This document shows, piece after piece, positions 1-10,029 of a stretch of 64,000 nucleotides of DNA. The translations under genes were made by a program, and so were the position numbers. This DNA is from Antedon bifida. Its lineage: Eukaryota > Echinodermata > Crinoidea > Comatulida > Antedonidae. The notes under the pieces are model-generated. The model saw only the letters and a program-made list of their open reading frames with translations. It ran no database searches and was not told where the DNA came from. Position 1 is the first letter of the stretch, and every line of letters starts with the position of its first letter. The stretch covers positions 29,889,001 to 29,953,000 of the forward strand of contig OY727095.1 in NCBI GenBank assembly GCA_963402885.1, written 5' to 3'.

Positions 1-360
1 AATGTAAAACCAATAACCAACCGAATTAAGTCCTTTAGGAATTCTAGTGTACGGAATATCTCTGATTGGGATCTCGTTGTTTTGTGAATCCCGATAAAAA
101 TCCAGAGTTTTCGTGGACGTTCACAAAACAGGATTTTTGATCAGGATCTTTTTGTTTCAGTCCAAAATCCTGGTACAGTCTATATCAAAATCAGGACATA
201 AATCTGATATCTCGACAAGTTCCAATACGGGATAGGTAATCAGGATTTCCAAAAGATCGGGACATCGGTCGGGAACCCGATATTTTCCAACAAATTTCTG
301 GACCAAAACTTTTGGTCGAAAATATCGGGATCCCCACAAGATCCAGATGTTTATTCTATA
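1..360. other. Unassigned left edge
   Basis: No gene recognised. The stretch has several short direct and inverted repeats of TCAGGAT/GATCCTG type words and is slightly more GC-rich than its surroundings, which suggests the end of a transposable element that interrupts the DED-like fossil on its right. Short frames crossing it do not resemble the neighbouring proteins once the fossil ends near 360. Confidence 0.3.
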
Positions 361-629
361 GAGAATGTCTAACAAAATGTCTACATCAGTAGGGTTATGA
401 ATACAACCTGTCATTTCAAGTTCATTAAAGCATTCAAGCGCTGATACATCTTGTCATTCAGCAGAAGTCTTAATAGCCACAAGCATCTCTTGCCTTTATA
501 TTTATTACTTATACAAGCAAGAAATTTTACAAATTCTTCTTTGTTGTTTTTATTTCTAAAAAAGTACACACAATATCTTTTATAGTAATATTGTGAAAAT
601 TCTTTAGATATTATGCTATTGTATGACAT
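361..629 (-). pseudogene. Fossil DED-like exon 1
   Basis: Decayed copy of the DED-like exon found intact at 5.9, 16.6 and 48.4 kb. On the minus strand the segment EEFVKFLACISNKYKGK, then LLLND, and in another frame CIHNPTDVDILLDIL, match the start and middle of those exons. About 13 codons after LLLND (the part containing VLSREDVP in gene A) are deleted, the frame shifts, and similarity stops abruptly near 361 after LLDIL. The second helical block and the splice donor are missing. Presumably it once headed another array member lying to the left of the window. It is not expected to make protein. Confidence 0.75.
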
Positions 630-1260
630 TTTTACAAATTATCAATTAATGAGTCGAGCTGTACTTGATTGCTTTAAAGTAGCCCTCTACATACACTTGT
701 TTGATTTGCACTTGTGTGATACCTGGATATGTCATTGGCTTCTACAGTGTTTATTACCCTGTTAGTGCATTGGTACATAAAGTACTAATATTCATTGTAA
801 CAGCGATTTAACAATATGACTGGAAATACTACTTTATAACAATATCTCTATTAATACTGAATTGATAGAATCTGAGATGTTTGTAGAATAATCTTTGAGC
901 CAAAGTTATGTTGTCATAAGGTAAATCTTTAGCATAATACCGATATTGTGAAAACCATTTGAATATTTCTGATTCTGGTCAATTTACTGTATGCTCTCAT
1001 TGGTTGTGTTAAAAATATAAGGCCAACTTATATATACATGTTTACTTTAAAGCAGTTTTGTAATTTTTTATACTCAACTTGTTCACATGACGGTTGTACA
1101 AAAGTGTCTTCCATCCTGTTATTAAATGCGCTTCGCAAAAAGTGACAACAATAAGCCTCATCCCAGGCCTAGGCCGCACAAATCCGTGTAGATGCAGGCT
1201 TGGTGGAGTGTATTCTGGGTTAGTTAGGCTAGATCTTTGATTAGCAAACTTCAAAAGGAT
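630..1260. repeat. Duplicated upstream flank, copy 1
   Basis: Non-coding block upstream of the DED fossil. It aligns by eye with 7615-9185 upstream of gene A, sharing for example ATTTAACAATATGACTGG, GATAGAATCTGAGATGTTTG and GCAAACTTCAAAAGGATGAA. Copy 2 carries an extra insertion of about 0.9 kb. This shows that flanks were duplicated together with the genes. Confidence 0.75.
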
Positions 1261-2700
1261 GAATGATCTATGAAGATATACTTCCCTTTATAAAATGGAT
1301 CCAAATGTATTCACAGTTTAAGAAATAAATTCTGAATGTATGCCAATACATACTTTAATTGTAATCCATTTATTGGTTTCAACACACACAAACACATAAT
1401 AAGTTAGCAATGAAAAATAGTTTTACCAAACATCAAAGCAGCAAATAAAACATGTGTCTATCCGATGATATAGCATTGGCTTGGTAAAACTATGCATCAT
1501 GATGTATGAGATTCTGGCATATTAAAATTGATCTACTCAGATAAACAAGTTTAATTGTATTTTAAAAGGTAAATAGTTAAAAATATAAGAGATATAATAT
1601 AGTGAAAATGTATTAATAGGCCATAAAAATATGTTATATATTTCTATTATAAATCTCATTGTGATCTTATATATAAACACATTAGGCATAGGACATTAAT
1701 TCTAAACCGCCTGGTGATATACTGAAATTGAATTAACTAATTTAAAACGATAAAATGAGGAAATCTGTGAGAATGAGAAAAAGTCACCCCAAACGAGATT
1801 CAAACACAGAACCTTCTGCTTGATATGCAGATGTTAACCATTAGACCACTGGGGCTTTCATGGTATTGTTCAAACCCGATTGGATAGCAACTCTCTAACA
1901 TCCTCGGCATGGTATGGCGGATATACTTTTATATATATATAAACACATTAGGCATAGAACATTAAACTAAACCGCTCGGTGATATATTGGCAATTGCAAA
2001 AACCTTTTCCTTTTATTGTACTAGTGTTCAATATTTATTATGTTGGTAACATTGTGCCTTGAGTTACCATGTTGAATTTAAGTCATCTGATTTATTGTTT
2101 TATAATGAAATAAAATGTAACAAAATCAACTTAAAAGCATTCTACAAAATACAATCATATTGTAAGTCAAAATGATTAAAATAATATTTTGATAAACTTC
2201 TATTATATTATTACTATAGTGTCAACTTTTCTTATTTGATTACATAGGGGTACCATGTTAAATACAATGCACCTGATATATTATTTTATTATGAAATCAA
2301 ATTTTGCAAAATCAACTGAATATCAACAAATACAAATGATCATAAATACTGTGTAATTATAACTGAATGAATTTTGAATCAACTCGTTGACTTTTAGTTT
2401 ATGATGAACAGACAACCTCTTTACTATCTGTATTGATATACATTTACATTTAAACATTTATTTACAGTTGTAGACAATTTTGCCTTGTCTATAAACATAT
2501 AATACAGCTTTTATTTAGTAGTCCAACATGTAAAACATTAATTTCTTGCTAGACAACATAAGCAATAATATAAGTAAAAACTATAAAATGTACATTGATA
2601 AACAATGCTTGTATGCTTCAAGGCAGCTGATTTGTTTATTTTATACATTTAACTGGGATTATTTAATTATTTGGAAGCATACAATTTAATTTGATGTTGA
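1261..2700. repeat. Duplicated 3' flank of gene A
   Basis: Non-coding sequence downstream of gene A, homologous by eye to 10030-11640 and more weakly to 22410-22560 and 32650-32780. Shared words include CCATTTATTGGTTTCAACAC, CATCAAAGCAGCAAATAA and GGCATATTAAAATTGATCTA. A segment of about 205 bp with a tRNA-like sequence is present here but absent from copy 2. It is bounded by a near-duplicate of about 60 bp (1660-1725 and 1931-1995, both containing AAACACATTAGGCATA). Otherwise AT-rich with no reading frame of interest. Confidence 0.7.
1786..1855 (-). tRNA. tRNA-like sequence (pseudogene or SINE head)
   Basis: On the minus strand, 70 nt fit a tRNA outline. The acceptor strands GCCCCAG and TTGGGGT pair with two G-T wobbles. 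A D-arm/box A region contains TGGTCTAATGG. A 5-bp anticodon stem TCTGC/GCAGA closes the loop ATATCAA, giving an apparent ATC anticodon. The box B-like TTTGAATC lies in a T stem that pairs poorly. The bad T arm and unusual A34 argue for a tRNA pseudogene or tRNA-derived insertion rather than a working tRNA. Confidence 0.5.
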
Positions 2701-2724
2701 ATAGTTTGCATGTTTTGTAGTTAT

Positions 2725-4716
2725 TTAATAATTAAATATTTTCACATTGTTTGGTTCATGGTTTGCCACTGCTACTCTTCGTGGCCTTTTAGAGATTACA
2801 GCAATCCCACATGGAACATCCAACCCATCAACTCTGTTATCTATTCTTTTAATGAATTTACCATTTTGATCAAATAGTTGTATTTTATGATTGCTGGATA
2901 CTATTATGTTCCCATCCATATCAATGGTTATACCCTGAGGACTAAAGACTTTACCACCTCTTTGACCAGAGCTTACAAGGATATTTATCAGCTTATCATT
3001 AGCATCAAACATTTGTATTAAGTCATTTTCAAAATCAGCAACAATCAAATACCCCTCCTTTGTTACTGCAACATCTGACGGCTGTTTCATCTGACCTGCT
3101 TTACTACCTTTAGGACCAATCTGACCCAATGTTCTGCCATCATCAATATTGAATTTAAACACACAGTGACATTTACGATCTGCTACATATAAGATCCTGG
3201 TTGTTTGGTTTACTGTTATTCCTTCTGGATATTGTAAAACTCCTTTACCAAAGGTTTTGATTTCATGATATTGATTATCACACATTACAACACATTTTTC
3301 TGTTGTGTCACTATACACCATGTGACCATTGCCTATTTGATGCATGCAATTGACACTTACATTTTGTGGTATTTGTATTTTAGAAACAAAGCCACCTGAT
3401 TGATCAAACTTTATTAAATCTTTACTGTAGCTTGACACTAACATACATCCATCAGTACCTAATACTACATCTGTTACATTATCTTCTTTATCATGTTCTT
3501 TATACTCTGATATGATGTTTGTGGTATGTACAAGTCCAAGTGGTTCCACCTTGATACTCACTGGTGAACCTATGACATGTGACAAATCTCCATCAAGGAT
3601 ATCCATGTACCAATCTCCTTCCAAATCACATCTTCCTGTTATTGTGTACCCTCTCTTTCTGTGTGTTACTTTAGTCTGAGATTTTTCACCTGATGAGTTG
3701 GTTAGTGTGGCTGTTAATTGTCCAACATCACTCTCTGCTAGACTTGATACTCTCACACTAAATGGCTGTCCTTTTGTGACTGAAATGTTCCAATCTTCTT
3801 TATTAACCTTGACAATCATAAGTTTACCAAAACTTTCATACTTCATCAACTCACTCAGCCTTCGAGACGGAACAAACTTTGGTGTAATACTTGTTTCAGT
3901 AAATGATTTATCTGCTAAAACATTTTTCCCAACATCAGTGATAGTTGTCATGTATGATGTAACAGTTTCTGTTTCTTGTGGTTTATTCATCATTTTATTG
4001 ATAGATTCCATCAATGAGCTCACTTGTGTCAGCTTTGATTCAATACTTTTAATATGAATATCAATAACTTCTTTTTGTTTTTCATAAGTCTGTGTAAGAT
4101 TTTCCATCATAACCTTCGATTCCTCATTCACCTTTCTGATAATTTCATTCTTATGAGTTTCAATCGATGTTCTGCTTAACTCAAAATTAGATTCAAGCTC
4201 TTCTCTTTCTTTACTAATAACATCTAATCTTTCATTTAGCTTTTCTTTAACGTCTTCAGCTATCTTTATAGTTTTATTAACAGTTTGATTAATTTCATTC
4301 AGAGCTTTTTCTATTGGTATCATCTTATGATTGCTTCTATCAATATGACTATGTTTGCAATCTTCACATACCATAAGTTTACAAGTAAGGCAGTAATAGT
4401 CCAATTTCTTGTCAGTATGAACTGAACATTTTTGTGAACTTCTTCCATCTACATTTGCATCTGATGTGCAATTCAGTGCAGACAAATCAATATGTTGCTT
4501 GATACATTGCTCACACTGATGCCTTTCACACTCAATACAATGGTATTGTGGTTGATTATCATTTAAGTGGGTGTCTGGTATTTCAGATCTAATTTTACAA
4601 ACATGTTGATCTTTATAACTTTCCATTTTGTTTCTATCATTTTGTAGATTACCACGTGTTGCATTTGTATTTGTGAATCTTTGTTGACATTCCAAATCTC
4701 TGTCAAATACTGTTTT
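2725..4716 (-). CDS. Gene A exon 3: TRIM-NHL exon with eroded RING
   Basis: Last coding exon of gene A; predicted protein about 895 aa, this exon being residues 233-895. The acceptor is TTTTACAG before AAAACAGTATTTG; the frame joins the linker exon in phase 0. Order: remnant of the RING (DLECQQRFTN, then the zinc ligands are gone), B-box 1 (about 292-310, CIECERHQCEQC), B-box 2 (about 329-360, C..H..CLTC..CEDC), coiled coil (about 360-480), filamin-type Ig fold (about 538-628) and NHL propeller (about 640-895, with repeated ILYVADR and IIVSS blocks). TRIM2/3/71-type proteins use the RING for ubiquitin transfer and NHL for RNA or protein binding. This copy should lack E3 activity of its own but could still oligomerise. 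The open frame upstream of the acceptor (to 4818) is intron, not protein. Confidence 0.85.
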   Translation of the reverse strand, partial: KTVFDRDLECQQRFTNTNATRGNLQNDRNKMESYKDQHVCKIRSEIPDTHLNDNQPQYHCIECERHQCEQCIKQHIDLSALNCTSDANVDGRSSQKCSVHTDKKLDYYCLTCKLMVCEDCKHSHIDRSNHKMIPIEKALNEINQTVNKTIKIAEDVKEKLNERLDVISKEREELESNFELSRTSIETHKNEIIRKVNEESKVMMENLTQTYEKQKEVIDIHIKSIESKLTQVSSLMESINKMMNKPQETETVTSYMTTITDVGKNVLADKSFTETSITPKFVPSRRLSELMKYESFGKLMIVKVNKEDWNISVTKGQPFSVRVSSLAESDVGQLTATLTNSSGEKSQTKVTHRKRGYTITGRCDLEGDWYMDILDGDLSHVIGSPVSIKVEPLGLVHTTNIISEYKEHDKEDNVTDVVLGTDGCMLVSSYSKDLIKFDQSGGFVSKIQIPQNVSVNCMHQIGNGHMVYSDTTEKCVVMCDNQYHEIKTFGKGVLQYPEGITVNQTTRILYVADRKCHCVFKFNIDDGRTLGQIGPKGSKAGQMKQPSDVAVTKEGYLIVADFENDLIQMFDANDKLINILVSSGQRGGKVFSPQGITIDMDGNIIVSSNHKIQLFDQNGKFIKRIDNRVDGLDVPCGIAVISKRPRRVAVANHEPNNVKIFNY

Positions 4717-4865
4717 CTGTAAAATATAACACAATTTATTTAATTTGTTCAGTGTATGTGCTTCTTCTAAGACATCTATTTTAAATTCTAATACATCTAT
4801 TTTTATTATTATTAACATTTATTATCTAAAGATTTATCATCTCTCTTATAGTCTTTGGTATTTAC

Positions 4866-4933
4866 CTTTCTGTCAGCGTTGAGTACTAGTGGTGCAGTAG
4901 TAGGCCTACTTTTAACTTGTCTGTCAGTTTGGG
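4866..4933 (-). CDS. Gene A exon 2: linker exon
   Basis: A 68-nt exon too short to be found by length. Minus strand: acceptor TTTCTTTAG, donor AAAG/GTAAATA. One nucleotide left over from exon 1 plus 68 nt gives 23 complete codons (start AQTDRQVKSRP, end LNADRK), and the frame enters exon 3 at phase 0. Matching exons at 15749 (gene B), 47813 (unit D) and 59501 (gene E) share the same borders and a (T/Q)TDRQ-like or QPT-like start, which is strong support that it is real. It is a flexible polar tether between the DED-like part and the RING/B-box part. Confidence 0.8.
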
Positions 4934-5948
4934 CTAAAGAAATGATAAGTGAAACTATGAATATTTACTAAAATAAATGGACAGCAGAACACTTTATTAA
5001 GTTATAATATAATAATAATGATAATTTTGGTGGCACTCTTTGTTTCGTTAAAAGTCCTGATTTTAAACTAATTCTTACTTGTAAAGATTAATTGCGTTGT
5101 TATTATTATTTATATATAGATTGCAAATAAAAATAAAACTTCCATTACATGTTAGGCCTATAAATGTAAAACTTCCGTCAAAATATTTTTACAATGCAAT
5201 TCTGAACAGACCTACTGCACTTTGTTTACTTCAAAATAGATTCTTTCTGTTTTTTTAAAGCAAATTTGCTATGTAAATAAATTGGCTTATGAAGACTTGT
5301 GTAAATATTAGTTGGATACTTACCACATGGTGTTAAAATGCGTATCAAAACAAATATGATAAAATAATTAAACTTTTCAATTTTGTAATGAGTAATAGGA
5401 ATAATAAAAAGATAAACTGGTTATTACCTTTTTTTTTTAACTGTTGTTTTTTACTATTTTGCATAGGTCTGTGTGTGCATTGTGCATGGGAAACTACAAA
5501 ATGCTTAAAATAAACCTTTACCATTATGTGCTCACTAAACCATCTAGTAAATATACACAGATGGTTTTTAAAAATCGTGGCAATGGGATTATTTAACACG
5601 CAACAAACTATAATCATCAAAAAACTACCAAAAAAAATAAGTGTCTAATAATAATTTACAGCAATGTTAAATTCTGTTTGGATAACTCAATGTGATACTG
5701 TATATGCAAATCACGGATATTATAATATTGTTTTTTGTGTCATCCAATAAATGGCATTACAACACTATCAACGCCATGTTTAGGACTTTATCATGTGATG
5801 AAGTTTCATTGTAAACTAAATAAGCACTCTATAATGGTTTACATTAACAAATTAAAATTATATAGATTGTACTGCAACATACAATATTCAAAGATCTATT
5901 TATTGCTTGCAGTTAATTGTTTATAACTACTTACTTATAAATACTTAC

Positions 5949-6576
5949 CATCACTCATAATCCTGGTCTTTTCCACTTTTCCAGTTGTTTTTCTAGTAAG
6001 ATCGCTAACTTTTCTCTTCACTTTCCTAATTTCTGTAGGCCTACCCAAAAACATGTCACTTGCTTTTTTATCAAGAAGCTTTGCAAAACGTTCCATTGAC
6101 TGCTCTTTATCCAGCAATTGTTTATCCACCTCCAGAAAGAATACAAAATCCCAAACTGTGGCAAACTTGTGATGACCAAGGTTGTAATGAGCAAGCATGC
6201 TTGATACTTTCGTTGTATTTTGTCGTAATGCTGTATAAAGTCTTTTGCGATATTCTGATATGGGTTTGCCCTTGGTGAAGTTGTACTCTTCATTGTTTGG
6301 ATGCTTCACTTTAAACTCTTCTATTAAATTTATCATTTTCTGCATTTCAGTTACTTTAGCAATGTCTAACAGAATTTCTACATCAGTAGGGTTATAATGA
6401 ATATAACCTCTGCTTTCAAGTTCATTAAACCATTCAAGTGCTGGGACATCTTCTCTACTTAAAACTTGGCCAGAGCAGTGGTCATTCAGCAGAAGTCTTA
6501 GCCACAAACGTTTCTCACCTTCATATTTATCACTTAAGCATGCAAGAAATTTTACAAATTCTTGTTTTGTTGTCAT
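5949..6576 (-). CDS. Gene A exon 1: DED-like domain
   Basis: First coding exon of gene A, 209 codons plus one nucleotide. Residues about 5-95 have the length and hydrophobic pattern of a death effector domain: FVKFLACLSDKY, LWLRLLLND, VPALEWFNELESRG, VEILLDIAKV, INLIEEFK. Residues about 108-180 form a second conserved helical block (YRKRLYTALRQNTTK, VWDFVFFLE, ERFAKLLDKK). The canonical RxDLL motif of classic DEDs is not preserved. Start: an ATG 18 nt further upstream is in frame but lies in the intron, because a TTTTTAG acceptor sits 2 nt before the ATG at 6576, as in the paralogues. The donor GATG/GTAAGTAT ends the exon in phase 1, and reading through it gives a stop within a few codons. 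DEDs mediate homotypic assembly in apoptosis and innate signalling; that role here is inferred. Confidence 0.8.
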
Positions 6577-6995
6577 TTCTAAAAACGTACACACATAATC
6601 GTTTATAGCTACAATAATACTTAGATTGAGTATTACCTATTATGGTATTGTTCATGACATTTTTACAAGTCATCAATTATTGGTGCATTATGAGAATATT
6701 AATATTTTAAATATATTTATACAGGTACAGTAATTAATAAGTAGGCCTACATTTTTAAATCAATATGATCTCTACCAGTTCAAAATTCAAATTGCATTAT
6801 TTTTATATGTTGATTTCTTTTAATGTGTTTAATTTTGTTTACATCAATCTTCTACAACATATTATTAGTCTATTATTTTTTAATTATTTTAAAGCAAGTT
6901 ACTTCATTCTAAAGTTTTTATTTACAGCTTAAACACTACAAGTACAACTACAGCAACAAGACAAATTCTATTATTAAAATAGGCTTACCACTTAC

Positions 6996-7230
6996 TTTAT
7001 CTTTTTGTTGGATTAAACTGAAATTTATATTAATAGAAGATGCGATGGATTTAGTTCTTCCTATAAATCTATCAACAATAAATCACAGTATTTAGCATTA
7101 TGAGTGGTACAATAAATAAAATAAATATAGGACATGGAATTTCAACTCCCCGCAAAATAGAATATTACTCATCTATAAATATAAGTATCATTAACAATGG
7201 TTTCTGTGCCATAAAACTTGAATACAATGC
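6996..7230 (-). other. Gene A probable non-coding leader exon
   Basis: Upstream of the exon 1 acceptor, a segment on the minus strand resembles segments at the same relative place in gene B (18462-18690) and unit D (49455-49650); all three include a CTTGAATA-type word near the distal end. A donor GTAAGTG lies at the proximal edge, with a second GTAAGCC 7 nt further on. No long frame links it to exon 1, so it is best read as 5' UTR. The promoter side is not resolved. Confidence 0.4.
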
Positions 7231-7614
7231 ATTGTCTTGATAATAATAGATATAAATGTTGTGAACTCTGGGTTTTAATAGAGCTTGTCACGCAAACTTT
7301 CTTTATAAAGTATGAAAAGCCATAGTAATATATAGAAACAAAATGTAATATGCTCATTCCTTTTTTGAAATCAATCTGTAATTTCTATGTTCTCTTTTAG
7401 GATTCAGGACAATATCCCAATTTTCTTATCTGAGCTATATTACTAGCTAACTAATTGTTTTTCTTTCAATTGTTGTAATATTTTTTTTTATTTTATGTCT
7501 ATACAGTACTAATTTATCAATGTACCAATGTGTGCTTCAGCATAAAAGAGCATTATTTTAGCCTTATATACCAAGATTTATTTAAATATTTGTTCTATTT
7601 TATGCAAACAAATA

Positions 7615-9185
7615 TAATATTCATTTACTGAGATATTGTGTGGTACCTGGATATGTATGATTGTCATGGTTTGTACAGTGTTTATTACCCTTGTCAGTGC
7701 ATGGGTACAGGTACACTACAGTACCAACTCATTGTAACAGTGCATTTCTGGGAACATTTCTGCAATTTCTTAACCATTCTCAAATATGTAAATAAATGAT
7801 TGTAATACTTACTTTGCAATGTTTTTTCTCCATAAATGAACCTACTTTATTTCTTCTTTCACAGATTTAACAATATGACTGGAAATATTACTTCATTTAT
7901 AAAATAGATGCAATCACTGAATTGATAGAATCTGAGATGTTTGCCAAATAATCTTTGAGCCAAATGTGTCATAAGGTAAATCTTCAGCATAATACCAACA
8001 CATTTCTGATAGTGGTCAGTTTGCTGTCTGCTCTCCTTGGTTGGGTACTTATATATTTATATAGTACTAGATGGACGTTCTCGAATACACAGTAATTTCA
8101 GCTTAAAAACTGGCGATTTCAAATGTACATACCGCAGGACTATAATACATTGTCGTTTACAGAAACGAATAAATAGACACGATGATTTATGCAGTCAACT
8201 AAAATTAGCACCCTGGGAATTTCTTCCGACAGAGAAATCAAATTTTTGATTTTTGGACTCATTTAAACAAACCAAATTTATGTTTTGTATGTAACATTAA
8301 GGTTGAGGGAAGGTACAAAGAGGAGCCATTTTTAAATATATTCTTTATCCACTCAGCAAAAAAATATTTTTTTCATGTACTGTCATAGTCGATTGAAATA
8401 GTAAAGTACATGTGACGATACACCACTACGACGTTTATATTTTTTGAAATTATTAATTAATACAAACGTTGAGAAGCAACTGTATTAATAGTTTATTTGT
8501 ATATTATGTGTTTATAATCTAACAGTACCAACACTCACAGTAAGAAATTTGCGATTCAAATGGCGACCAAAAGTGGTTATTATTGCAATACTATATCTTA
8601 AGATTTTAAGTTTATTCTCTAAGGGCCCATAAATTTACCTACTTGTGTTAAACCAAATAATTCGGAATGTTCCATTCATCACAAATCAATACATTTGTAT
8701 AAACGTATATTAAATTTATCAAAATAGTTTTTTTTAAAGAAAATGGGCCTCTCTTCAACATTATGATGCTGTATTTGAGCTGTTCAATCGGTTTTCAGCC
8801 ATTAAAAACAATTATCGTAGGAGGAGATAGGAAAATGCGAAGCATCCTCGTATTATTGTGTGCGGGTATTTTTCAAGAGGGACATCTATTAGACAGTGTA
8901 TACCACGACGAAAAACTTAATTTATTTACCATGGATTAAAGAATAGAAATTATTCTTTACTCCATGTAGATACATAGTTTACTGTAAAGCAGTTTTGTAA
9001 AACTTATTCACATGATGGTTGTTGTCATCCCTCCTGTTATTAAATGTGTTTCACACGTCTACATCGGTAGCTTTATCCTAGGCCTAGGCCGCTCAGACCC
9101 CATTTGATGCTGGCTTGGCTGTTCTGTGTTATCCAGGCTAGGTCTTTTGCCAGGTTAGCAAACTTCAAAAGGATGAACTATAAAA
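7615..9185. repeat. Duplicated upstream flank, copy 2, with insertion
   Basis: Homologous to 630-1260. Between about 8057 and 8965 it holds an insertion missing from copy 1. The insertion begins near a TATATAGTACTAG stretch and ends before TACATAGTTTACTG. I see no coding frame or clear terminal repeats in it, and it is probably an unclassified non-autonomous transposon. Confidence 0.65.
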
Positions 9186-9249
9186 ACCAAAATCAAAGTC
9201 CTAATAAGAACTTTTCTAAATGAATTCAAATGAATTCACAGTTTAAGAA

Positions 9250-10025
9250 ATATATATCTATAATATAATAGCGCAAGAAGCCAGAATTTGTTCCTCTATC
9301 TTCTCCTAAACCGCACGTCTGATACCAGTGCCGTTTTAATTCCCTTTTATCCATTAGTCTATGTTAGAACGGAAAATTTGTACGAAAAATGTGTTTTTGC
9401 AACTGCCGAATGTTGCGTTCGGCAATCCTCAGCCGTTTCCCCACTAGCAAAATCGATCAAGCATGCTATATACAATAACAATTAAAGAGTACCACGCATG
9501 CAATTGACGACCATGCTGTACTGAATTATTTGAACATAAATCCCGAACTGGATTGAGGTATAGTAATCTAATGCCCCCATTATTTATTAAAAAATACATA
9601 AAAAAATATAATACGTCAAGTGTGAACAGGGAAACAAACTTTCTGTCTTAAGAATTAACTTAACTTAAGAATACAGTAAACCTATTCATTTAATAAGTTT
9701 CAGTTTCTTTTCCATTGTAGGAGGCGCTCGAGTCTGGGATGCCGACAAGGGCGTATCCCCATACTTCGGTTTGGGTTTACTTTTTTTCCCTCAGTTTCTA
9801 CTGTATGATCAGCGCTTAGAGGGGTTTCACAACATACAACGCTTTTTAAATCCATGATATAATATAAATAATCTGCGTATTTGTTAGACTCACACAATCA
9901 CGTGCCATATACACATATCCATTTCTAGAACATGTATGCATTTATTTGTATATGTATGAATTTATCATGGTGCCCATCCATTTCTCTTATTTTGTTTTGC
10001 ATTTACAGTATACTTAACACCACAG
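9250..10025. mobile_element. Unclassified insertion in duplicated flank
   Basis: About 770 bp present between two stretches that are nearly contiguous in the paralogous flank at 1320-1370. Base composition is more GC-rich than its neighbours. The short frames on either strand do not resemble a known transposase. Termini were not resolved. It is called mobile only because of the presence/absence difference between duplicated flanks. Confidence 0.4.
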
Positions 10026-10029
10026 GCGC

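Noticed and set aside
1786-1855. Functional tRNA gene
   Set aside because: T stem poorly paired and unusual A34 anticodon; kept only as tRNA-like.
3698-4057. Plus-strand frames antisense to TRIM exons (also at 25674-26003, 34127-34348, 54373-55372)
   Set aside because: Shadows of the conserved minus-strand coding sequence; no independent start context or homology.
4717-4818. N-terminal extension of the gene A TRIM exon (34 residues)
   Set aside because: It lies upstream of a TTTTACAG acceptor conserved in all paralogues and is intron sequence. The same holds for 26074-26175 in gene C and 55488-55505 in gene E.
6577-6594. Upstream in-frame ATG of gene A exon 1
   Set aside because: It precedes the TTTTTAG acceptor; the paralogues start at the ATG right after that acceptor.
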